DNA from: Leucocoprinus leucothites
Taxonomy: Eukaryota; Basidiomycota; Agaricomycetes; Agaricales; Agaricaceae
DNA length: 64,000 nt
Direction of reading: 5' to 3'
NCBI GenBank assembly: GCA_013368445.1
Contig: JAACJO010000011.1
Location: 1,178,001 to 1,242,000, forward strand
Within the stretch, counting starts at the first letter, position 1. Each line of letters opens with the position of its first letter. Under the pieces are notes generated by a model. It searched no databases and was not told the origin of the DNA. It worked only from the letters and a program-made list of their open reading frames with translations. The position numbers were made by a program, and so were the translations under genes. Positions 44,865-55,300 of this stretch are shown here, in pieces.

Positions 44865-47542
44865 ATGACAGATTTCATGCTCGCTGACCCCAAGGGCTGG
44901 GAATATGATTTGCACTCGGTATTGCTTTAGCCCTGACACCTATCTTGCTTTCTGACGTCGACCCTTCGTTGCCAGGTCTACTCTGCGTACATTGGGTATT
45001 TCCAAGCTCACAACATTCCATGGTGCGTTTTTTGGGCGCCAAGCTATGCTGTGCGGAATTAAACTGGCGCTGATCTCCCGATTTGTCATGGCGTGGGGCG
45101 TGTAGGTTCGAGCGAACTTGGGGCCATCTCTTCACGTCCTTCGAGGACTTTCTTGCCTTTTCATGGCCTACGATCACAGTGACGGATGCCTATACTGGCC
45201 GAGCGCACATTGTGACAAGGCTGAATTCGATCGGTGCGTTTTTGAAGATGATCAAGACGAGGTGAGTGTGGCCCGCAAATGAGAGGAAGGATCGTGTATT
45301 GACCTCCTATTTCTTATTCCCCCCCTCTCCACGTTGACTTTAATGTTGTGCACCTGTTCGGCTCGACGACTTTGACTCTTGTCTCATCGATATCCCTCCC
45401 AAAGATTCGGGGAAACCTTACCCCAAGCACCCAACATCCTCCAAGTAACGCCTTTTGAGACGAGCCCACGGCATCTACGCAATATCTCCGATTATGCAAC
45501 GTACAAAAGGCTCTATTCAACGTTGCCAGCTGCTGTACTCGCGGCACAACGCACGCGGGTGCGTGCTGGTGATTCCAAGACGATCAAAGAGCTCTGGGCT
45601 AAGCGGGACAAGACGTTTTTGGCTCTGAGTTTCGTGTGGAGTGAGAGAAATGAGAAGAGCTGTTTAGAGTTTGGATATGCGGCAGTAAGATGTGGACATA
45701 TGGAAGCGTAAGTCCTTTCGAGGGTGTATCTGTTTTCAGCAACTGCAGCCGAGCTGAGCTATCTCGGGTTCACAGGTCCGGACATTGGCCTCCCATTCCT
45801 GATACGAATTATCGGTGGGTTGAGAGTGGATCTAACGTCTAGGTCTACTCTTGCTAATGTCGATGTCCATAGAAAGGGGCATTATATCGTCGAAGAATAT
45901 GTAGACAAAGTAATTAACAAGTACCCACCTAATCAACCTTGGCAGGTAAGTCTCCACCCCCTCGAGTGCTTAATATTTTACCCTTACCCCTACTCCCTTT
46001 CTCTACATTTCCCCGTCTGACGAAAATCTTTTTTGACAGTACGCAGTAAGTCTTTGCCTTTCCTTTCCCCCTGAACGCGTATTGTCTTGCTGATCTTCGA
46101 TTGCTCCATCCCACAGTTTGGCGAGAGCCAGTTGACGCCGAAAGCCAAGCTACCTCAAATCGTCCAGGCCGTGATAAGGTAAATCTAGTTCACGCGCTAT
46201 ATCGCCGTTCAGAAGTGATCAGGTGCATCACAAGTATGTGGTGCACGGCCAGGCCCAAGCAGCAGTGCCTATACGGTGCTATGGTGCTTGCAGGTCGCGA
46301 GTGGGCTACCATGAATCAGTGATTGATGTCTTTGAGTTCTGTTTTACTGACTTTATGGGCATTTTGCCACCCCATTCAACAGTAGCCTAACAAGCCCCGA
46401 GTCGGAAACCAGCTCAAACTCAATCGTGCTCGTCGGATTTGGGATACATGCTCAGCTGGCTCGGCTGGAAGAGATGAAAATCAGTGAGTTTCCCTTTTAA
46501 TTCCATCTATTACGATTCCTAGCTTGAGTGGTCCAAGTTCCGGACTTCTGAGCTTGTACCTCCGTTAGCTTTTTCGCACCTGTCCTCGTGTCCCCGACTT
46601 AATAACGGCGGTTACTGATACGCGCGTTTCAAACTTCCTCTTTTTGCAGAACTGCCACATAACGTGCTTACGATCGATATCGCCAACTTTGAGCGGTCGT
46701 TGTATGCCACGGGAGCGCGGGGCGTCATACCCGATCCAAAAACTGAACGTCCCCGAACGCCGAGTACAACCCTCAACCTCGAAAATCTTCTCCGCACCTT
46801 CCATCAACACCTGCAACCCCATCGCAGACCGGGTTCTGCAAAAAATTCATCCAGCAGTGGAAGTAATCGTTCACCGCCTTCCCCGCTTAATCCGAACTTT
46901 CCCCAAATATCTGTACCCATTTCAATACCGCAATGTTCGATGGCGAACTCGGGCAACGACGCGTTTATGACGCTGTTCGCTCTTCAGATGCTCCTCGATC
47001 CCGCTGGAACTCGTGTTCCGACGATCAAGAAGGGCAGATTGGGCAGTCAGGCTCAGGGACAGGCGTTGGCTATGGCAAACATGAACACAATGCAGGCGAT
47101 GAACATGATGGGACCCATGGGTATGGGGATGGGGATGCCTGTCATGCCCATGCAGGGTATGCCGCCGATGGCGTATGGTATGCCTATGGTTGCTATCAAC
47201 GGAGGAATGGGACCTATGCTAGTTCCCCCTGGATCACCTAGGCTTGCTCCAACACTGAACAACAAGAACAGCGGTCTGAGGATGAGAGCCGATTCAGGGT
47301 CCGGTAAACTTCAACACTCGTCCTCCGCATATGACTTGACTGGGGAGTTTGGTCAAATGAAGGTATCGATGAAGAGAGCTCAATCTAGTGGCCCGACCAT
47401 GGCATCTGCCAATGGTAGCTCTCTCCCTACGCTTGGGAGGCAACAGCAGCTAGAGAAGGGTACTAGAGGTGCCAACGGGATCGGGTCGGAGAGTTGGAGG
47501 AAACGGAAGTCGTCTTTCGTCGAATTAGGGAAAAGGGAATGA
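44865..47542 (+). CDS. Gfd2/YDR514C-like protein, DEDDh nuclease fold, apparently catalytically degenerate
   Basis: Ten exons (44865-44918, 44976-45022, 45106-45261, 45405-45707, 45776-45814, 45873-45945, 46040-46045, 46117-46178, 46383-46483, 46650-47542) give 577 residues. Exon 7 is only 6 nt (TACGCA, coding Tyr-Ala). An N-terminal domain (GWEYDLHSVYSAYIGYFQAH) is followed by the RNase H-like fold from about residue 155: FLALSFVWSERNEKSCLEFG, GHWPPIPDTNYRKGHYIVEE, FGESQLTPKAKLPQIVQAVI, VLVGFGIHAQLARLEEMKI, VLTIDIANFER and SGNDAFMTLFALQMLLDP. This matches fungal Gfd2/YDR514C proteins. Where I expect D-x-E it has S-x-V, and the HNxGNDA histidine is Ala. From residue about 420 comes a Met/Gly/Pro-rich tract, then a Ser-rich basic tail. 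Confidence 0.78.
47086..47220 (+). repeat. Methionine/glycine/proline-rich coding tract
   Basis: ATG-rich low-complexity sequence encodes runs such as GPMGMGMGMPVMPMQG within the DEDDh-fold protein. About one residue in three is Met. Confidence 0.8.
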
Positions 47543-50500
47543 AGAAGTAACACTCCCTCTCCTGTGCTGATACCTCGAGGTAGGATTTCCTTGGTGGGCT
47601 CTGGCTCACCGTTTGGACGAGACCATCTATTTTTTCCTTTTCCTTCATTTGTAAAGATAGTTCATCTTCTGGCCATTGCCATTATGCTCTATTGACGCTT
47701 GTACCTTTGTTCCAGTTCCATTACTATGATTTGCTTTCTTCATCAGACACTACCTGTTTGGTGTTTCCTTTGAATTTGGTCGGACTACTACCGCTTCGGA
47801 CCTTGATACCAAGACTCTTTCTTTTACACTTATGCGTTCCCACTCTCACCTTAATGGACTTTGTTACATCGTACATCTCATTTACTTACTCTGTACTGCT
47901 CCTCACCTTAACTTGGAACATGACCCGAACTGAGACGATTTAGCACTTGTCAGGGTGAGCTGCGCTTGTCGTTTAAGTTCAAATCCGCTGCGGATAGCTC
48001 GCCTGTAACCTCTTGAGGTACAGTACAGAACCCACTTACTTAAATGAACGTGTGAAACCCGACAAGGAGCAACAGCAGACCCGCGACAAAACATAACCGA
48101 ATATATGCGGAGGTCGGTATTACGAAAGAGTCCTCGACTGTCGGTGCCTCTGATAAGATTCTATTCCAATACAAAAATAATATAAACGTCGCGCAAGGCG
48201 CAAGTACTACCAACACGCCTCATGTTTTATTGAATACCATCTGAACCCTTCCTTTAGAAGAGAAATCGCCTATTTGTCTATCCAACGGAACTTTGGTTCA
48301 TGCGGGAGCGGAATCACAGCTGATCATCATCACCCATCATATCATCACGAGTATTGGAGACTATCTATTGCTTATTCTAATCAAACACAAGTCGCTACAT
48401 AGAATACCAGACGAGTCGAGCTATCTATTCACGCCACAAAATCGGTGAATCAAGAAAGGCGAGATGAAAGTCGACTGATCGGGCCAGCCATATGGTTTTC
48501 GCCTCTTCTTTTCTGTCAGTTAATCAAGGTTCTTTGGTATAGCATGATCGGTTTAAATGAACGATCGAGTTGTATCAGCTGAGTCCCAGAGGTAGGGTTG
48601 AGCAGTGGAAGAGAGTGGGAGATTGGGAGGGAAAGGAGAAAAGAAAGGACTGAAAGACGGTATGACGCCATATATTGTGCTTTCTTCAAGTTCGCTGAAT
48701 TGCTTTGATAGAATTTCAGCGAGCAGCGAAGAACTTCGAGGCTAATTCAGACTCTATCTAGTACCCGAGCCTATCACAGGTCGTCGATGGGTAAACCCGC
48801 ATGGCTGTCAGACTTCTTAGGGAGGGTGCTAAATGGTTAGATCATGAGTATAGCTCAATCGAATATCATTGAGAACATGGACGCTCCACAGTATTTACAC
48901 AAACTAAGCATCCATACTCGGTTACTTGGCTGAGGATTCCCCACTCCTCATGTTTGAAACAGACAATCAGGGTCGTACTAGACGCTGTGGACCTATTAGA
49001 AAGCCAGTGAATAAACATCCTGTTTGGGCGATTCTTTAGCCGCCCGATTGACAAGGGGTTGGGAGCCACTGCTAATGTTAGCCCAGGGGAGCGAAGTGGA
49101 TACAAGACAAAAGAAGATACCGGACAATGAAGGAAAGCTAAACGATGTGTGATCTCTCCCTTGGGATTGGTGCACCGACCGGCCGCCTCAGCGCCTTATC
49201 AAAATTGAAAAGGCTGAGCGCGAGAACGTTTGTTGCGGAGGGTGAAAGGAATTGTGGCTCATGCATGAGGATCGAGCTGCTCTGCTGACCATTCGGTGGC
49301 TAGGTTCTTTAGGAACGCCGCAACTGCGTAGGAATCAAGTAATTCTTTCTCGAGAGATGAGCGCAAGTAAACCTGGAGAACGAGCTTTCATGAAAGTTGA
49401 CATTTGAACCATGAAGGTGACCGCAAGCGAAATGAAGTTGATCGACTGGGGGCTCAGCTTTGCGCTACCGGCGCAGGGGAGCATCTACCACCTGACCCGA
49501 GCGCGAGGCCCTAAGCTGAAGTTTGTGCGGACGAATGCAACAAATTGGGGTCTCTTAGAAGACTCTGAAGGAAAACAGGTGAGGTCATATGCCCACTTCC
49601 CCGATTGTAATAGAGAAAACTCGGGAGAAACTGGCCGTGAAGGGGGCCGATTATGCGAGTTGATGGAGAGAGAAGGTGAGAATCAGATACGATAAGGAAG
49701 GTGGACTTGTCACCAGTCGTGTTTACCCCATGTTGGGGCTTCCTCCAATCCCGCTGTGCAGGGATTGTTTGTCCCAGCTGCTGCTTCGCTTGGTGAGGCG
49801 TTCTTTCGTTGATGTTCGAAGCAACGATCGGATAGGGATCTCTTCGAAGCTCACCCGAATAGCTCGCCATAAGAGAAGGTACCAACGCCGCAGCTCACAG
49901 GCTTTGAGATGATGATTTCGCACTTGAATTAGGTTCATTAGCTGGTGGCGGACGAGCTTGAAACCACTTCTGGGCCGAGTGAACATTAGAACGTTTGTGT
50001 CGATTATTACTCTGCAGATGAAGAGAAGACGCCAATGTGTCTTCCTTCATGGGATTTTTCATTGAGACCGGACTTAGCTTCATACCAGATGCCGAAGTCA
50101 AGTAAGGGTTCGTCCTGAGTTGAGAATGCTGAACCCATCCTGTCCAAGCTTAGGACATGAAACGATCCGTATTAGATAACCGAAAAGAAGCTTATTTACC
50201 TCTCTGCTGCAGGGACGAGACTCGATCTGCCATGAGTGATCAAGTCTACGAAATAATTTGAAGGGCCGAGTCAGAATCCATTCGCGGCTGCAGCAGCTCT
50301 CGAGGTCTAGTAAGATAAGCAAGCAGGTGCCATGTATCCTAATCTCTCCGTGAAGAGTCGCGGGGTGTGGGCGAACCGCTTGCAGAGCATAGGCTCCCAG
50401 GCTTCCTCCCATGAAGTACCGAATCACAACCCCAATTCGTATTCATCAATCACACTTCATTCCTTCATGGTTTTCTTTGAAGAATTCTGATACCTTGTGT

Positions 50501-51034
50501 ATTTGAAACACACTTCCTCATCTCCAGTGTCTAGCATTACTTGTATCCAGATACAAACGTGTAGATCGATGGTGGGCTTGTTTCTTGGAGCAGATCTTGG
50601 GTATTAGTCCACCGTTACTCCTCTGGTTCTCAGGTCGTTCTTGGCCTCCGAGATTTCCTGGAGAGGTAAAAAAAAAAAATGTCAGTAAACGACCTCTACG
50701 CGGTAGGGGAGTACGAGAGGGCACGATGCTTTGGGTGTAGAAGGAGGATTGGAAGCACGAGCGAGAAAATGAAGACCAGAAAGCATATGCAGGCCAATCA
50801 AGAAGCACGAGGGAACGTGACAGCCGATATGACATGGGCGTGCCGATAGCGAATGAGAACCAGCAACTGTACTATCTGGATTCGATGTAGAAGTCGCGAA
50901 GTCACGAAAACGAGGTACCATGAGTAAGGCACTGTACACCGGTCGGTCATGATGATAGTGGTGGCATTTATTATTAAACAGAAGAAGACGGCCGTGTTGT
51001 AAAACCACACATAAACATCGCCACCCAGAAATCG
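47543..51034. other. Gene-poor region
   Basis: This is 3.5 kb without a supported gene. Open stretches at 49411-49695 (plus) and 49511-49885, 50098-50427 and 50518-51010 (minus) show no family resemblance and mostly lack a good ATG. A 12-nt poly-A run lies at about 50668. It may contain decayed mobile DNA, but I see no terminal repeats. Confidence 0.5.
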
Positions 51035-51488
51035 TCATCCGTGACAGATGAAACAAACCGATGCAAATAATTCGATTGTCGTTGAATGTGATCGAGAACT
51101 CACCCCAAGTAGCTCAGTATAGGCTTCTGGGCAGTCTCTGAATGTGTATAGCCCCCATCCAAGTGACCAGAGCGAGTAAGAACCGAATGAAACCAGTAGC
51201 CACCAAGGAATCTGGTCATTCGAGAGGGAGACAGTATTGAGAGGAATTTTTGTACAGCAAAAGCACAGCAGAGAATACAAGAAATTTGAGAAATGAACAT
51301 GCGTTATTAATCGACGATGTAAGTCAGTATGCCTGCTACACAGGTGTGTGTGAAGTACGAACCACTGGTAACAACTGGTCTACAGTCCTAGCATTGACCA
51401 AGGGTAGGGAAACGAACTGGAATAGAATGAGGAGGTACAAGCTGATAGCGAAGCTTGCGTAAAGCAACACACGGTGTGCACGAGCCAT
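51035..51488 (-). CDS. DPM3-like subunit of dolichol-phosphate mannosyltransferase, C-terminus atypical
   Basis: Exon 1 (51488-51366) gives a hydrophobic N-terminus (MARAHRVLLYASFAISLYLL). A 154-nt intron follows. Exon 2 starts at 51211 with IPWWLLVSFGSYSLWSLGWG and then LYTFRDCPEAYTELL. The double-helix N-terminus and the SFGSYSLWSLGWG...FRDCPEAY block are diagnostic of DPM3, the small ER subunit that tethers and stabilises the Dpm1 catalytic subunit. In other fungi a short helix follows (EI..AK..L...GV), which binds Dpm1. I could not find it: after LLG the frame runs through GTGAGT to a stop at 51035, and no downstream exon was recognised. The gene is truncated, or the last exon is diverged or distant. 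Confidence 0.7.
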
Positions 51489-51745
51489 AGGCAATGAGGT
51501 TGGGTGGATGCACACGGTTCAAGGTCGAGGACAACTAGCAAATTCAAATGGATCAGTAACGTGGCGATCCGGTCAAATCCGAATCAGGAAACTATGACAC
51601 CATCACTCTGTTGAGAACTTGTCATAATTTCAAGCAATGTGAATTCTACTCCGAGTATAAAACTAATATGCTGAGGAATCATACTACAGTCGCGGGCTAC
51701 GGAGAATAGCTCTGAGCATTCCAAATATCTATGGGTGTAACGATC

Positions 51746-52374
51746 TCACTGGAGCAAGGTAGCGATTCGGCCTGCTTTCTCGGCTGCGAAGGTATCGTCG
51801 CATCCTAGCACAAGCAAATGAGTACGAGATCTCGTGGAATGGGGACATGACTTACCGCCAATATGCTCCTGACCTGTGTTAGATACGAAATGAGAAGGAC
51901 AAACAAAAATATCGATATCATAGTACGTACCAACAAAGATGTTTGGAACCGTCCGCTGTCCAGTCTTCGTGTGAAGATAATTCTGGATATCTGTGCCATC
52001 GTCCATTTCATCTAACCTGAATTATTGATGAGAGTTTGCAATAAGCAGCAAAAGGATTAAGCACCTACTCATATATGACAGACTTAGCATCTGGGAACTT
52101 CTCCTTGAGCAGTGCCTTGGCTCTCTTGCAGAAAGGACAATACGATTTGGAGAAGATTGCAATTTGGTTGTCGGTAATTGCTTTCTGTGTAGGGCGAAAA
52201 CATTTGCTCAGTAGTCACGTAGGGATTTGGCACACTTCTACTGTCACTCACCTCGACGAGATCCTTCGGAGTCATAGTTCTAAGCTGATTCGGTGAAGAT
52301 ACTGTAGAGAACCAAGAGAGAGAAATGCTTGATGATACTCGAGTGAAGAGACTGGTGCGAAGACGGGAAAACAT
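51746..52374 (-). CDS. Dithiol glutaredoxin (CPFC)
   Basis: Five exons (52374-52252, 52184-52069, 52016-51931, 51873-51856, 51804-51746) give 133 residues. The glutaredoxin core starts KAITDNQIAIFSKSYCPFCK, with active site Cys-Pro-Phe-Cys. It continues with the cis-proline strand GQRTVPNIFV and glutathione-binding GQEHIGGCDDTF. Dithiol glutaredoxins reduce protein and glutathione-mixed disulfides using glutathione. Two starts are possible. The ATG at 52374 adds a Ser/Arg-rich, acid-free N-terminus like a mitochondrial presequence (MFSRLRTSLFTRVSSSISLS). The ATG at 52275 (MTPKDLVE) gives a cytosolic form. A TATA-like box 20-27 nt before the first ATG means transcripts may start on either side of it. 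Confidence 0.92.
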
Positions 52375-55300
52375 CAATCCTACTTTACTTCCTAATATAT
52401 ACACCTTGGTGAGGCTGACGGTTTTCTGTGGAGGGCTTTGTCAGAGGTATCATCATCGCGCCTCTGATCACGTGCACTCGATTGGTGATAACTCGTGATA
52501 ACCGAGTGTTTGCTTTCAAACAGCACTCCCAGACGAACGCTCGGCATCTGCACCGGGACCACTTAGGCAAGCGCAGGGTATGTCATTTACAGAGGCGATT
52601 AACCGGACAGTTCGTCACCCGGTGGTCCCCTATCTTTGGTCTGGACAAATTTACCACCGTTGACTTGGCAAAAATATCCTGCACATGCTTTCCGGCCTTT
52701 TCGTTGTTGAGGATGAATCAACTATAGCCTCCAGAAACAAACCATGTGTTTCTTCTCGTACCAGGCACATTTGAAAGGCGAGAGACCCTAAAATCGACTC
52801 ACCTTCTCTGCCGAACTTCAGTTCTTGTCCCTTTGATAAACATGCCTGATTGCTACATTGCCACAATCGAGGACCAGTACCTTTATTTGTGTCAAGCTTG
52901 ACAAGGACTTTGAGAGCAAAGCGAATCTGACCCTTTTAACAAACGATGTCGGAATGATAAGTCGCCTGACTTGCGTCGTCGTCTTTTTGGTTTCAATTGC
53001 TTGCACATCACTGGTCTACCCTCCCCACGATATCATGCTTCTGACATTCTTGAAACTACCTAGGATGGATATATTTCAATTGGGTGGATGCCATTCGGTC
53101 TTGTCACTATGATCTCGTCAACTCGTGCTATTCGAGGACATCGCTGAGCAGGTTTGACTCAAAGCTACCCCACGACTTCTCACCTCATGCCAAATGGCCA
53201 TATCGCTACATCTTGATTGAGTACTTCTTCTGCGTCCTATATCCGGATTTCGGCAGACATCTCGATATGATGCTAGCCTCTGCCGTAAGGAAGCTTCAGT
53301 GACTTGCCAGGTACCTCGAGATGTTTCCTGCAGGCGCTCGAAATATTGTCGTCATGCACCTAGGCGGAAAACTACCAGAGTTCTGCGTGAACAGGGCTCC
53401 TTTCGATATTTCTGATGATCATACCGAGACCAGACCTCCCCGGAAGTTTACACGATCCATCGATGTTGTCGGTAGAAGGTCACCAAGATCGTGGGGCATG
53501 ACTACCCTACTAGGAAAGTGTAGACCATGATAGATTATTAGTGGGTCAAAATCATGATCAACGATCAAGTCGAAGTATATACAACAACTTCTTTGCTTTC
53601 AGCTACACGCCATACATTGGGTATAGTTGGCTGTATTTGGATTCTCGCTGATGCGTTTGAAGGCCGCATCCGAGCCCGAGTTTCAGACCAGCCAATCACA
53701 AGTTTAATTCAACACCGCGTCTATGATTAATATAGGGGTACGTGTTTACTCACGTCTTTTAGTAATCCCTACTTATGATACATCTTCGGCATCGTCTGAA
53801 CCACCAGATGCAGGGCTTTACTGACACTCAGCAAATATAAACCCTGACAAGCGTCCACAGAGGTCTCCATATATTCCGACCGAGGAAAGGGCGTTGATAG
53901 TGTTCTGCCGGAATGCTCAAGCCGTGCACACGCTGTCAGTGGCATAATAAATGTTCAATTGTCGCCTAGCAGGACCTGACATACCCAGAAATAAAGCTCA
54001 GAATTGCTATGTGGGGAAGATTGATACGAGATTGTTGGTGAGTAGTGCATACCATTTATGAGCGCTTGACTTATTAACAATGCCTGCGACGTCCGAGAAT
54101 ATCGATGCCAAGAGGCACCGACACGGATGCTGAAGAAGTCTTGATGACCCCTTACTATCATCAACATGCTGGTTAATGTATCACAATCATCACGCTGGAC
54201 TCGGCTCTGGACATACCGATATTCTTTCCGGTCTGTGCCTCACTGTCTCTTTGCTATGCTTGTTCGAACAGTCTCTGACCACGTATAGAGAGCAAGCAGC
54301 GACACATTTGAAGCTAGTTCTCAGCATTTAGTTATCATCTAGCCTGGGCTCTGTACTAGTATTGAAGGATTTAATGAGGTCCAAAAATCAGGCGCAGCGG
54401 GTGAGCTAAACTGGATCTCAGCACTCAGGTGATTCGTGGACAAACAGTGACCGCTTCGTTCCCCTCATTGGGTGGCGGAGATACTTCTTAACTGCGGGAG
54501 CGGTGCGCAAAAGCCTGAAGGAATTTGGACTATGTTGAATTGCTCCATCCGCAGTTGAAGGTCCTTGGCACTGCTAATATAACTGGCTGAATGTCTAGTT
54601 AACCTCGAGAGGCAAGTTATAAGCAGGGACGCCCCTTGTATCCATACGGCTTTACTAGACGCTAATCACTGCTCTACGAGATCAAGCAGGGTTGTTGACA
54701 AGTTTATCTGACATGGCAATTGATCTGACCAAGGCGCACCAGAATATCACCCGACTAGGTTCTGCCGCAAGCCACTGCGCACAAAATTCTCTTCCTACTG
54801 GCGAGCTGAAAATACCTTGGATGTACTCGTGATAGGAGCAGTAATAACTGATACATATGGATAACGATGGCGACGTGTGAAGGTTGGTTTTCGAGAAGGA
54901 AGTGAGCATCGGTACAAGACATCTATATCATTCGTTGCTTTTCTGTTTATGGCACTATAACGATATCCCTTCTGACGTAAATACATCCCCAGCTCCAGCC
55001 ACTGCCACTGTCTCTATGACCTCTCTCTCTCTCCCGACTAAGTTTACCGCATAAGTCCTGAGACTCTCAGTGTTGTTAAGCTTGTACGGTTTACGCTAGG
55101 ACATTAGGGTCAATTCACAAGATTTTGAATCGATGCGATAATGAGCTGCCTAGACATTTTATTAGTTTCGACCGTGGTCTTCCTGTTTGATCCCTCCTTG
55201 TTTCTGGTCGTACTTAGAAGGCTTAATTCTTCCTAGCTGGTTCAGCTGGCGCTCGTGACATAGATATTCAGCCCATGCGCTCAGATATGACGTTTTTTCT

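Noticed and set aside
10028..47542. A coordinated biosynthetic gene cluster (desaturase, ABC transporter, kinase)
   Set aside because: No backbone synthase or other tailoring enzymes are present; the neighbours are housekeeping genes.
47975..48000. B-box-like AAGTTCAAATCC
   Set aside because: No matching T-stem and no A box upstream; not a tRNA.
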